From Nephrocerus scutellatus (lineage: Eukaryota; Arthropoda; Insecta; Diptera; Pipunculidae): a stretch of 64,000 bases of DNA. The stretch is taken from contig OX352764.1 in assembly GCA_947095585.1 (NCBI GenBank), positions 2,155,001-2,219,000 on the forward strand. The letters run 5' to 3'. Both the position numbers and the translations under genes were made by a program. Below, one piece after another: positions 47,900 to 59,539 of the stretch (positions within the stretch are counted from its first letter, which is position 1; every line of letters starts with the position of its first letter). The notes below the pieces were generated by a model. The model was not told the DNA's origin. It did not search any database and saw only the letters and a list, made by a program, of their open reading frames with translations.

Positions 47900-48730
47900 T
47901 TTATTCTTATGTTTAATGTATGTGGCTATGGCGAATTGTTTATTAACAGCAGAAAGTGTAAGTACGTGGCACCTATGTAAGGACGTCTCTTACATTTTAA
48001 CCAAATGCAATAGGTTTCTACAAATGTCTCCTCAAGAGCGAAATTTAAAGGTACGACAACTAAGGCTCTGCCTAGACTGCTTGAAGTCCAGTCACTCATA
48101 ACGTGACTGCAAGCCAGGACAATGTTAAAGGTACCAACTGAAATATAATACTCTGTTGCACTTCAGTGCTCAAAGGGAAAATCACAATTCCAATCCTTCC
48201 AAGGATATTCAGCGTGCATCAACCAAGGCAGAATTTCATGTAGAAACATCCTGCGTTTTTCTAGCAACAGAAAGGATCAACATTTTGGATAGTCAGAAAA
48301 ACACAGTAGAGGCAACCTCAACACTTGATCCCAGCTTACATCTATCTCTTAGAATCTATACAGAAAACTGGGTCTAAAGGGTCTGTCCCAGCAACTCCAA
48401 ATAGATCGAATAGGATCATCGAAATCTAAATCTCATGATAAATCAAAATTCAGTCCAAAAATACAAGTTTCAGTGCACAGTAAAGGTTTTTAAACTGCCA
48501 CAAATAACATCTCAATAACCACGACAGGACATCAAAATCGTTGGATGGAAGGTACCAGCAAACATACAATTAGCTGACCCTCACTTCAACAAATCTAAGA
48601 AAACTGATATTTTGCTTGGTGCGGAATTATATTCCGAAATAATGTGCGTTGGACCAGTCAAAATTACGAAAAATCTACCTACACTTCATAATACCAGATT
48701 GGGATGGGTAGTCCTGGGCAAACTTACATG
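47900..48730 (+). mobile_element. BEL/Pao LTR retrotransposon relic, gag zinc knuckle to protease
   Basis: Plus-strand remnant of an insect LTR element. A gag zinc-knuckle region is clear at about 48000-48150: TKCNRFLQMSPQERNLKVRQ, then LCLDCLKSSHS, a stop, RDCKPGQC and a degraded second knuckle ending HTLLH-like. A linker follows, then the aspartic protease end at about 48530-48725 (IQLADPHFNKSKKTDILLGA, YSEIMCVG, TRLGWVVLGK), typical of BEL-type Gag-Pol. Stops and frameshifts are present. No RT, integrase or LTR was found. The frame ends abruptly at about 48730, where the minus-strand gag piece begins. Confidence 0.75.
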
Positions 48731-49200
48731 GAATGTCTCCGCTAAGAAAGCATTCTGTCGCGTATCTACAAACGACTTACAAGCGCAATCAGACGTGCAG
48801 CATCTCCTGTCACGTTTGCCTACAAGTAGTACATCTTTTGCGAAAGGCCTGTACTTGGCTGATGTATTAGTTGCTTGAAGAGTTCTGCAAACTGCCTCCA
48901 TTGTGGATCATCTCCATTGAATACTGTCAGTAGATTTATCCTTGGTAGTCGAGCAGTAGTCTCGACAACTTATTGTGTTATGGTTGGACTTGCTAATGTG
49001 CTTCTTTCCAACAGTTGGGAGAGAATGTCATCCTCCACTTCAAAGAACTCATCTTTAGAGTAGGAGCCAGGTTCGTCTTCTGACACTATCTCTTGATGAA
49101 TTCTGGAAATATTGTTCCAGTGAGTGTACAGCATTTGATCGTTGGTCGATGTAGGCAACTGACTATGTTTGCTTGCCATTGATCCTTTGAATGAATCGTT
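48731..49200 (-). mobile_element. BEL/Pao gag N-terminal part, inverted relative to its partner
   Basis: On the minus strand, 49179 to about 48740 encodes the BEL gag region. It starts MLYTHWNNISRIHQEIVS (about 49140-49085), then DEPGSYSKDEFFEVEDDI, then, past one stop, RINLLTVFNGDDPQWRQFAE (about 48945-48885), then LSQKMYYL and NVTGDAARL (about 48845-48795). BEL gags carry this order: FWNNVGRIY-like, LPKFNGD-W-FADLF, LYYLKTSLTGEAA. It should lie upstream of the zinc knuckle on the same strand, yet it sits head-to-head with it, so an inversion joins them near 48730-48740. Confidence 0.75.
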
Positions 49201-49204
49201 AAAG

Positions 49205-50884
49205 ACCTGCTACTGCAGCCGTTTTTTTTGGACCCGTTAGGTGCCGCTGCAGGTTAGATATTTACGAAAATGTGTATATAAGGTTGGATTAGATAAGTTA
49301 GATAGTTGCTTAGATAAGTTGACGTTATATTTCGATACGTTAGGTAGCGCTGGCTTTGAGATATTCATGAAAAAGTGTTTTTATTGTTGGATTTGGTGCT
49401 CCGATAAGTTTATGTTATTGAGTCAGTATTGCAAAGTGTTTAATTGACAATATGAAGTGTGTAATAATTAAAGGTGCACAATTGGGTCATTATTGCAAAT
49501 AATGCTCCGATTACTTACATAATAGGCTAATTGATTGAGTCGCATATCGTAATATGCAAGAGTGGCGAAACTCTTTGTTTTCCAAACTGTTCTTAGCCAA
49601 ACTTGAATTAGAATTTAAAGTTTTTCTGGTTATACTTTTTTTGCTTCAAGAAATATCTCATGATACAGTGTTAAATGTTTAGGGATTATTTGGTCCAATA
49701 AAGTAACAATTAATAAAAGAAAATATTTCTGGCAACTTCTGAAACATTTATTTGTGAAATGAAACTTCAAAAGAAGGAGTTAGATTATCCTATTCAGTCT
49801 TCTATTGTACTGAAGTTCAGCGCGTGCCTTCTCTAATGAGGTCTTTCATGAACTCGCTGCTAGATATAGCAATGACTTGCGTATATCTCTCATCCGGCGG
49901 TATGAGATTAATAAAATCCTAAATAAGGATCAAATATCAATTTTCCTCTCTTTTTTATAATGCGCGGCAGCGTCTTTTTTGCTTCAGTTCAGTCTTGGCA
50001 ACGTTGGAGCTGTTTTTCGAAAATATTTTGCTGGAGCTTATGGGATTAAGACAAAAGTCAGAGAGGGGTTCTATCAGAGCATTTAATTCCATACTCCTCT
50101 GATATTCACTGATGAAAATAAACGCATTTTCTTCTCGATAAATGTACTGGACGAGCAGCAAAGTGAATATAATCTCAGCGTCTTGTCTGATCTCTGACAA
50201 CTACGAGAGTTCGCCCGACAAAATAACATTCTTATTACGGAGTATCCTTTTTATAACAAACATAATAGCTAATTTGGCATAAAATCCTTTTGGCCAATGA
50301 TAGGACATAAAAGCAAAATGGAAATGCCAAATAAAAATGTTTTGTTTTTTTCTTCCTTTGTAGTGGAAATACACCCTCGACCCCCTTGCTATTTATTTCT
50401 ATGCTACGTACGTAATGTACGCCGCAATTTGTAAATGTGTGCAATAAGGACGCCCATAAATATCCATTATTTTCAGCATTGGGATGTTCTAATAAGACGA
50501 GTGAGGAATCACAGACAGCAGCAGATATCGACCAAGGAATGAGGAGCGTGTGCGTAAATGATATTGAAAGGATTTCTCTTACCCACTGATGAGCGCGTGT
50601 GAGTCTATGAATTGATTATTTTCCTCCGCTGTTTGCGTTACTTATTTTTTATGCATTCCAGAATGATGAGGTTAGTTATAATATAGAAGTTTTTACTCAG
50701 GACGTCTTAAAGATAATGATATTAAATTTTAAATTTTGCTTTCTTTTAAGGATACTTTACTAATTACTATTAATTATAATTATTATTCTAACATCAAGAA
50801 GAGCGCATACATATAAAGGAAGCCAAATGCTCTTATAACCAAAAAAACCAAAGAAATTTTAATTTTGATTTTTATCCTGACAGG
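49205..50884. other. non-coding stretch, no supported gene
   Basis: Could contain the LTR or leader of the inverted BEL piece up to about 49560, but no direct repeat was seen. The rest is AT-rich with short frames only. Confidence 0.45.
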
Positions 50885-52055
50885 ACTCCGCCTTGTTACG
50901 ATGGTAGCATGTCGGTCCCAATCCCGGGTATATGAGGAGGGTTTGAGGCAGCGTATTTGTCCTATCCTCAACAAAAGCAATTCCTAATCCAAGATGGAAC
51001 AGCATACGCCGATGAATACATGGATAAGAGCTTAGTCGATAGTATGCGGACTCTGAATATACGTGGTGATCTTCGGTTTCAACTGGCCTTTCCATGGCAT
51101 ACCGGGCACTGTCATAGGTGACCTCCTATCCCGGACATTCAAGTTTCAATAATTATGAGATCGATACATCACAAAGCGCATCAATCTTGGGTCCTGCTGT
51201 TGATCAGCCCGCTGTATCTGGAGAAGCTGTTGAGCTATCGATGGCCTACATTATGTTGGCGTCATCTGCTTGGTTTGCTATTGAGCAGTCTAACCCTACC
51301 CATAGTTGCAATGGCGTAACCATACGCCCCATCTGTAACTCGCGAGTCTGAAGCATCCACAATCGTTGATGCATGAAGCATCGGGGAAATCCGGATGCTT
51401 TTCTATTGGGAAGGCATTATATGGGCTACTGATACAGCAACACCGAGGTGGGTTCATTAAAATGAACTCGCTAGAGAGAGGTTGCTCATGCGAACGCATC
51501 TGACCAAAGGATCTGTATTACTAGTAGGCTAAATACTTTATCTGGTATAATCTTCTGTCCGGATAAGGTTAATTGGGAAGTAGGCTCTTTTGAACTTTTC
51601 GAAGCTCCCGGCGGTGATGGGATCTTTCCAACGCTGTTACAGAAGGCAGTCGTTCGTATCCTACCGGTTATGATTGCTTTATTTAGAGCCAGCTACTATT
51701 GGGGGTACATTCCTACAATCTGCAGATAGGTAAATGTGATATATTTATCCCCAAACCAGTCAATAGACGTAGTTAGCTGTCTAAATCATATAGACCTCTG
51801 GCATGGAGAGACTTTATTAGGGGTCAGTTATAATTGTCTTCCCATCTGCACACAAGCCAGTTTGCCTACAGGAAAGGCACAGAAGGTTTCCTTCACTATC
51901 TTGTAAAGAAGAAGCAGGAACTTCTCTTTCCAAGGAAGTGACATCGTGTGCCACATTGAGGGCGTTTTCGATAACACTGGCTATGACTCTATTGCAATGG
52001 CAATCAGTAGCATAGCAGAGGTATCGAAGACTCGACCAATCATTAAATCAGGGCC

Positions 52056-52415
52056 ATGCTTGAAAGTCGAGATAGTATTTCCTCCTCGGTACGAGAGTCT
52101 GTGTCTGTGATTGCAGTAAAGAGATGTCCCCAAGAGGGGGTGCTTTCTCCGCTTCTATGGTCACTAGTCATTGACAATCTTCTAGTCGATCTTCAAAGAT
52201 CAGGCTACATCGCCATTGGTTATGTGGACGATTTGGAGATTTTTATTGGTAAGCACTGGCATGAATATCACAAGTGTCATGCAAAGTGCGTTACTACACG
52301 TTTTAGAATGGTGCACCAGAGAAGGAATATCCGTCCTTACAAAACCGTTCTAGTGCCTTTCACGAAAAGAAGACTGATCGATTTGGGACCTATCATCATT
52401 AAAGGCACCACATAA
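52056..52415 (+). pseudogene. RT palm/thumb fragment with YVDD box
   Basis: A 120-codon open piece. It has RCPQEGVLSPLLWSLVIDNL, the catalytic box GYVDDLE (codons 55-61, near 52221), which keeps both aspartates, and the following VPFTKRRLIDLGPIIIKG. A frameshifted stretch separates this from the upstream A-box (VFDNTGYD at 51967). The post-YADD helix region is in another frame. The polymerase would be non-functional. Confidence 0.8.
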
Positions 52416-52577
52416 GATTATTACAGTGAGGTTAATTATCGCGGCGTCATCCTTGATGAACGGCTAAGCTGGAGTTCAGATCTCAATTCCGACATCGAAC
52501 GCGCCACTATGGCCCTGTGCGCCAGTAGACGACTCTACGACAGAACTTGGGGTCTAAATCTGATAATGATACATTAG

Positions 52578-52856
52578 ATGTACACAATGGTCGTGAGACC
52601 TAGTATCACGTACGCGGCCATCGGTTGGTGGCCGAAATTTCTTGAACGGAAAACGGCAACTAAACTTCAGAAGCTACAAAGAATTGCCTATCTTGGTATA
52701 ACGATGGCCATGCGCACCTGCTCTACGACTGCATTAGAAGCTGTTGTATGGCATTCACCACTGTCTATCTTCATTAGGAAGACGGCTGCTAGATGCGCTA
52801 TTAAGCTGCAACTAAAATACGGGTACAAACCGGGTGGGTCACCTGAAAATTATTGA
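52578..52856 (+). pseudogene. LINE post-RT region, open fragment
   Basis: MYTMVVRPSITYAAIGWWPK, then LQRIAYLGITMAMRTCSTTA and the IFIRKTAARCAIKL block, the segment between RT and RNase H in LOA-like LINEs. 92 codons are open. It is separated from the RT by a frameshift, and RNase H after it is truncated. Confidence 0.75.
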
Positions 52857-53084
52857 TTCAATTCCTGAAAGAGACATGTTCTGCACTATCCCCGGCATTA
52901 TGGTCAGGGAGCAGGGAACGGAAGGAAATTTGAGTTAGAAGTATTGGACCATGTAAACTGCTGAAACTGAGTTCCGGCACTAGATGCTAGATGTCTGGTC
53001 TGGTTCACAGATGGATCGAAGATCGAAACTGGAGTTGAAGCTGGTGTCTTTGGACCCAAAACACAATATCGTTAAATGATATAA

Positions 53085-54185
53085 TCACATCCCGAGTAAC
53101 TAAGCATGAACTGAGAAACATAAAAACCAGGTAACTTCCAATTACCGCTAATGTAGGTTGAAACCAATAGAAGAAATTTTTTTTTAGTTGCCAGTGATGA
53201 CAATGAGAATTATTATCAAAACGTCTCCAAGCGGATATCACAGTTGATTTTCTACTGTGTGCTCCCATCGTCAGCGCATCAATGCAAAGTCCCTGAAATG
53301 GTAGAAAAGATCCATATTTACGCAGATTCCATAATCCACGGAAATAGACAGCATTTATGTAGTCCCAATTTTAAGGAGTTAATAAAAAAAAGCATGATAT
53401 GGATATCCTGCACTGTCCGTTGTAATTAGATAGAGTTGTGTAACCCATATATGTTTCTGCAGTTGTAACGAGAACAAGGAAGACTCGAAAAGCTCAAAAC
53501 AAACCCCATACACAGCTGGTTAGATTAACTTAGTTACTTAGGTTTGGAGGAGTTATGAACAGAAAATGCCACTACCACCAGCACCACCACCGTCGCCCGA
53601 AGAGTCAAGGAGGAAAGTTTTTCTTTTAAAAAGGAATGCTCTTTCGCCGACATTATTTTCCCAAAAGGCTTATCCGCCAGAATGACTTTCAATAGAGATA
53701 TACGAAAAGTATTACACTGTTCTATGGGTTTGCGAAGAGTAACAACATAGCAAAGCACACGAATAATGTGAGATATGTAGGGGGTAGGAAGCATAAGGAA
53801 ATATCATTGCAATCCTACAATAAAATGAGAAGGAGATTACATGCTGATGAGCTTATTTACTGGTTTCACATTGCCATAGCAAGGACTTTCTCGAACTCGT
53901 ACATGTATCTCTTAGACGTCACTTGAAAGGATTTAAGTTTATACTGTTCCGCCAACAGAATGTGCATTGGATAAATGTGGCTCTGTGCGTCTCTCTGTGT
54001 ACACTTAAACTATATAATGCATATTACTGCAATAGCTAAAAATATCGTCATTTGTATTCGCTTACCACATTTTTGACATTTTTTTCCTTTGTGGCATATA
54101 AAATCCAAACATCAGTTTGAAAAACGGCAACAGGTTTCTTTTGAAATTCTCAATATTAAATTTGCACCCGGGTGTGTTTGCGGGT
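53085..54185. other. non-coding stretch, no supported gene
   Basis: Short frames only. A run of CACCACCAC-like triplets occurs near 53570-53590. No recognised motif. Confidence 0.5.
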
Positions 54186-54427
54186 GTAATAACAAAATCC
54201 TACCGCAAAAGACTTTCCGAGCAGGATCTTTTTCACTCATGCGACCTAGATGTTCTGCTTACCGGAGCCTACCGAGCTTAACTCTCTTCAACACGTCGAC
54301 ATCGCGATAACGCTTGTAGATCTCATCTGACAGACAGACAGACTAAAGAAGGCCTCTTTGCCTTTGAGCAATCATGCGCGTATTTCTGGTTCCATGCTTG
54401 GCCACCATGTACTTTATTTTGCTCTCA

Positions 54428-54706
54428 TTATTGTGAAACCTGCTCGATCTGGATGAAAGCTTTATGTACAGCTCTTGTGTTTCTACCAACGATGTCAATG
54501 TCGTTTGCGTAAGCCTGTATCTGAATGGACTTATAAAGGATTGTTCCTCTCGCCGTTGCGTCAGAGTCTCGGATCACGTTCTCCAACGCCAGGTTGAAGA
54601 GGACGCAGGCCCGTCCATCCCCTTGTCGGAGCCCGTTATAGATGTTGAATGGGCTTGATAGTGATACGGATATTTTTACTTGGCTTATAACATTGGTCAT
54701 GGTCAA
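54428..54706 (-). pseudogene. RT catalytic region of RTE-like copy E
   Basis: A 92-codon open piece: MTNVISQVKISVSL, NGLRQGDGRACVLFNLALEN, then YAND at the catalytic box in place of YADD. Loss of the first catalytic aspartate pair would inactivate the polymerase. The copy is otherwise close to copy B in this region. Confidence 0.75.
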
Positions 54707-54975
54707 CCTATATAGTCGTGTCAGTTAATTTGGAATGCTGAATTCTCTTCTAGCTTCAAAAAGTTCTAGTCTGACTATGCTATCATAGTCTATTAAAAGA
54801 TGGTGTAGTGAGTTTTAAAACTCTAGACATTTTTCCATCACCTGCCTAAGAGTGTAAATCTGATCAGTTGTTATGTTGCCTGGGATAAAGCAAGACAGGT
54901 ATGTACCATTGATGAGTTCAGCGTAAGGGGCTATCCTGTCTTGAAAGATAGAGGAAGAAATCTTAAACGCGGTAC

Positions 54976-55251
54976 TCAACAGCGTTCTCCTTTCTTATAT
55001 ATGGGGTAAAGGATGACTCCCCGCCATCGCTTCGCTTTTTCCTCCCATACTTGCACTATTATTTTATGAATTGCTTGGTATATGGCAGGACCTCCTGTTT
55101 TAATCAGCTCCGCTAGGATACCATATGATCCCGGGGCCTGATTCATACATGCTGTCTTTCGTGATGATGCAATCCGCGCTTGGAGCACCATACCAATAAA
55201 ATAGTGGCCCGAGTCGACGTTGGCACCTCCGTACGTTCGTACCGTCCTCAT
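54976..55251 (-). pseudogene. endonuclease end fused to RT start (copy E)
   Basis: An open piece of 91 codons. Its first ~30 residues match the endonuclease end (MRTVRTYGGANVDSGHYFIG) and the rest the RT start (APGSYGILAELIKTGG, then YPIYKKGE). The two domains are normally separated by a linker of some 100 residues or more, so this is a deletion scar that happened to stay in frame. Confidence 0.7.
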
Positions 55252-55810
55252 GTTCGGGTTGTGGCGGCGGTCTAAACACGTGGTCTATCTGGTTGCGAGG
55301 AGATACCTAGGTGACTTTGTGGATATTTTTACGCGCAAATTATAGCTTGCTGCCATCTTTATGTCCCGTTGTCCATTGTCATTAGTGTTCTCGGGTGTCA
55401 ATGTACTACCTGAATACTGGCTGTCTACCTATTTTTGCATTCATAGCCCCCAGAATGAATTTTACATCATCCTGAAGAAAGGCATGCAGTTCCCATTTAA
55501 TTGATTCAAATTGTTTTCTTTTTCAACATCTGGGGAGTCCTCTGTAGGTGGTGCGCGAACGTAATGACGCTTATGTTTTTAAATCTACTCCGCAAGCGAA
55601 GGGAGCATAGCCGTTCATTTACTGCTTTAAAGCCGATAACGGTGGGTTTCTTTATTTTGCTGACTATAAAACCCACCCCGAGCTCATACTGTGTATTGCA
55701 TGACAGCTGTACTATATGTCATACTCTGATTTTTGTAGGATACCATTTCCCGTCCACCGCATCTCCTGAATTTCTGTTATGTCAGGGTGTCGGAGCGTAC
55801 GTTCCATGAG

Positions 55811-56094
55811 AAAATTCTTAAATCGAGCCGTTTTCGTTGCCGTGTTCGTCGTCGTTTATCTGTGTATCCGAAGCTGATTTGGGGTTCCTTAATTAAGTTT
55901 TTTACGCGCGCCAACCTTACTTTAAAGGGTCAAGCCCGATCATTAAGCTTTTCCTGTATTGGAGGAAAATTACCAGCGGCCACCACGTGGAGGTTTGATC
56001 GCACTTCCATCAGTCAGAGATAGTTACGGCCACCCGCAATTCTCAAGCATTCTGTGTTATTCACCCCATTCTGCTTATGGCTGACCGACGAACC
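55811..56094. other. possible 5' part of copy E or unique sequence
   Basis: About 280 bp between the endonuclease remnant and the G+T-rich repeat. Nothing further could be matched. Confidence 0.4.
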
Positions 56095-56510
56095 CTGAGG
56101 GATAGCAGAAAATATAGTCTTAAAATCATGAGGGGTGTTTTGAAACTGGTCTTAATGGGGTTTGGAAATGGTCTTGAGGTGGTTCTTAAGGGGGTTTTTG
56201 CAGTGTCCTCAGGAAGTTTTGCGCATTTTTTGAGTGGAGTCTTTTGGGTGTCTTAGGGCGTCTTGAGTGGAGTTTTGAGGAGCCCTTGAGTGAGTCTTGA
56301 GAGAGTCGTTTGATGATCTTGTGGGTCTTGAGGTGGGTTTAAATGGGGTATTGATTTAGTTTCGAAGCGGTCTTTAGGGGAGTCTTGAGTGGGGACTTGA
56401 AGGTGCCTTAAGGGGGTTTTGAGAGTGTCTTGAGTGCGGTCTTGATGTGCCTTTGAAGGAGTCTGGAGGTGGACCTGAAGGTTTTTTTGTGGTGGGTCTT
56501 TTATATAAAA
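56095..56510. repeat. G+T-rich strand-asymmetric repeat (inverse of 15.4 kb type)
   Basis: The plus strand is almost free of C apart from the words TCTTGAG and GTCTT. Its complement repeats CTCAAGACCNCC at 11-16 bp spacing, matching the AAAAGACC repeats at 15355-15755 in style but on the opposite strand. The minus-strand frame 56253-56522 (Pro/Thr/Gln-rich) is a translation of the repeat. Confidence 0.7.
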
Positions 56511-56514
56511 TATC

Positions 56515-59500
56515 ATTATCATGAATTAACTAATTAACTAACATCTTCACATATTAATTTTCCTCAAAACCAACCCAATGTTATTTAAACTTTGCACACA
56601 TTCATTTGTATCTTCGATTAGAGAATTTACATGAACAATTTTATTTTTTATTGGTTGGTTTTTTTATTCATTAACTTGTTATTAGCAAAGACTAACAACA
56701 CTTTAAATTCAATTCTTTCTAATATTGTTATTTTTTTTTTCATTCTTAGCTACATAACCAGGGTTGATCCTGTACTCTCGTATATCTCTCCATTAAAGAA
56801 TTAAGCAGACACTCCCAACACTAACAAGAATTTTCGACACTCGAAATTTTTCTTGCGTGTTAGTTGCGAATAAATAACCCGCTTTTGCTTGAAAACAATC
56901 TCTGATTTTGGTGGTACAAGGGCGTTTTTGTTGGAATTTTATCGTAATCAGCACAAAATACAAAGGATCTTAACTGAAAACAATTTCCTTCAAGTGTCAA
57001 ACTAAATTCCACATAAACACTTCAAGAGAGAAATTATCACCTCGTATCATAATAGTTTCGCCTTTCTTTCTTCCGTCCATGGTGATAATGGTGACAAATA
57101 ATTAGTTTTTAAGAGGATTTTTTAGAGAATAATGGCAGTCCTGGTGTCACATAGATGTCTTATACTCAGATGAATGACCGTGAAACAACGAAAGCGTTCT
57201 CATTAGGCAAATTAAAATAATTAATTGGCTTTGTAGCAGGTGTATGTTGACACTTCATACGATTGTTGCACTTATAACTGGTCAACTTAAGCACCAAGTT
57301 CGTAGTAATTTCTGATTGAATTACCTTCTGTGGCAGGTATGCAAGTAATCGGTTTTATCCATCTAGTCAATCGGCCATTGTTCTTAGCAGCTACGTCTAA
57401 TGAAGAGTGCTTCGAAAAATGGTTGAATAATCGATGAGTCTAATCATCTCATCTTCAAGCTTCGTTACTCGAAATTAATGATTCTTATTATCTTGCAATG
57501 AAATCAAAGCCGGCAAATTATATTGCTCGCAATTAACCCACATCACGTTACTCGTAAGTGCAAAAGTTATAGTTGATGGTCCGCACTCCGCACGGAAATA
57601 TTCCATTCGTAGCTATTAACACTGCAATAAACGAGGAAAATCTGATTGTGTGGATGGAATTGATTTTCAACAAAGGCATCGCAACAACAACAACAACAAA
57701 CAGCTTCAACTATACAACTCTACAACTCTACAGCTAGTAACATCCTTCTCGAATAGCATCGCGTGCCAAACAACAGTAAAACAAGAAACCATCGGGAATG
57801 GCAAAAAACGGCAAATAGTTTTCATGTCAATTTCCACTTAAAAACACTTTCAACTTCCATTCGCCTTCATCATTTCGAGAACATTTTGTTTTGCTGATGT
57901 TGAAAGGATAATAAAAGGATATCCACCGGTGATAGGTTTTCGTGCAAAAGTTAGTGCCAGCATTTAGGAGCATCAGATGTAAGGACTACTGGTTAGTACC
58001 CTCTCTCTCTCTGCCTGTTGGGAATTAAAAAACACTCCCAATACACTGACTGACGACCACCGAACCAAACCCAACTCTTTGAAAGGAGGCAAATTCTTCG
58101 AAGTTCACTTCAAGTTCTTCGGAAAAGGGGAAACCAAGTGAATTATGCTGAGCATATGTGCCCCAGAAGAAATCGTAGATTCGCGTTGTTATTCTATTGG
58201 CCCATTTTTAGCTCAATTCAATTTGATACTTTGTCAATTATTTCATTCGATATTGATAGATTGACTTTGTTATATTGGAATAGAATTGGGATTCGTGCTA
58301 CGTGTACTTTGGAAACAATTGATGTCGATGCCACTCCTTACATCATAGAGTGTCAGTTTATTGCGTTTTAATCGCCATCAATTCCGGGGAAAACTGCGCT
58401 GAATCGAACTTTGACATGAACTAACCGAATTATAAAGGAAGAAGATGAACCCTGATTATTCCATCAGCACCAACGGAATGAAGAAAACTAGACTGAGAGG
58501 TTTAAACGTTTAAAGAACAGTTGTGTCAAATAATGTGAATCTTGAATGTTTTACGCTGTACTTTGTATGACCTGAACGGAACGAAGTGAAACTTCTTTCG
58601 TCTAAAGTTATAATAAATGGTAAAGATTTGGAGATTAGACGAGAGAGCAAGAGCAAGAGAGAGAGATTTGAAAGATTATTCCTTTTACCAGACTATAAAT
58701 CCATAATCAGCATAACATCATTGTAACCAGTTTTTTCCCAGTAATCCTCAGTGTGAGCAGGGTTCTTGGTATTCGGGTCGTTACAATAAAAATAATTTGT
58801 TTGTTTATCTCCTCTTACTTGCCTATTAATTATACCATGGTTATTGTCTTAAAACTTAAAACTAGGGTTGTAATATCGTAATTACCTATGAATACTCTAG
58901 CACTTCGATTGTCAAAGCGTGGTGTCTTAGCGTTGTGTGTATGACAAGGTTATCAGGTTATCATTCGTAGACCAATCGTCTTGGTCTTGAGGGCACCTAC
59001 CCAGACAATACAATTGTATTCAAGTTAAGGGCGAATATACGTCTTGTAAATAGTAGCCAGATATGAAGGAGTTAAGTACAACGAGACTAAAAGGGAAACA
59101 AAGTATAACAGTGTTATTGAAAAGGCTATCGCTCATAAGTCGCTGAGTTCAACAAATGTGAAATTAAATCAGGCCGAAGCCCTCTTTTAGAGAAATTAAT
59201 TACAAGGTAAAATGCTTATATCTACAGTTATTGAAAAATACTAAATAAGCTAATACTTAGCATAATGCTTATGCTAAACACAATTAAAATTTCCAAATTC
59301 TGAAATGCTGACTTTTCTGTCAGGCCTTGATGTTGTTGGCTGCACATCCACTTTGTAATATGACAAACGGTGTTGGTTATTTTGTGTTAGCCAACACTCA
59401 GTTTAAGAATTGAAATATACCAGCGTGCAGCCAAGGAAGCAATGAAAAGGCTATCGCTCTTAAGCCACTATCCAACCCAGCTATCGCAGCACTTTCAAAC

Positions 59501-59539
59501 TGTCTGAGCAGATGAAGACTAGCCACCCGCTACTCAATT
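56515..59539. other. non-coding stretch with simple repeats
   Basis: No gene is supported. The frame 58138-58371 (77 codons) has no known domain. (CAA)n occurs at 57681-57699, (CT)6 at 58001-58012 and GA-rich sequence at 58640-58665. A T-run lies near 56735-56745. Confidence 0.5.

Larger units (their letters stand above)
50885..53080 (+). mobile_element. LOA/I-like LINE family A, internally deleted copy with 5' end and RT
   Basis: The 5' end CTCCGCCTTGTTAC at 50886-50899 matches 19317. The leader and ORF1 start match the other family A copies in order (CATACGCCGATG, GTATGCGGACT, CTTCGGTTTCAACTGGCC). ORF1 words include the ATCCACAATCGTTGATG block at 51356. At about 51540 the copy passes straight to ORF2 RT (GGDGIFPTLLQKAV, 51612), so ORF1's end, the endonuclease and the RT start are missing. 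RT continues through CPQEGVLSPLLW and YVDD to the post-RT region (52578-52856) and a truncated RNase H start (about 53000). The end is not defined. Confidence 0.75.
54190..55810 (-). mobile_element. RTE-like LINE relic, copy E (endonuclease plus partial RT)
   Basis: The most complete copy at the 5' side. On the minus strand the endonuclease is recognisable from about 55800: LQEMRWTG-like start (reads ITEIQEMRWTG), VGFIVSKIKKPTVIGFKAV, LRLRSRFKNISVI, then LGAMNAKIG (family GDFNAKIG, with the catalytic D lost) and DSGHYFIGM (family DSDH, with the last D changed to G). At about 55140 it is fused to an RT start (NQAPGSYGILAELIK) after a deletion. RT continues to GLRQGDGRACVLFNLALENV and a catalytic box YAND. 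The 3' end is cut at 54190, without tail. Confidence 0.75.

Noticed and set aside
56253..56522. Pro/Thr/Gln-rich small protein on the minus strand
   Set aside because: It is a direct translation of the G+T-rich repeat.
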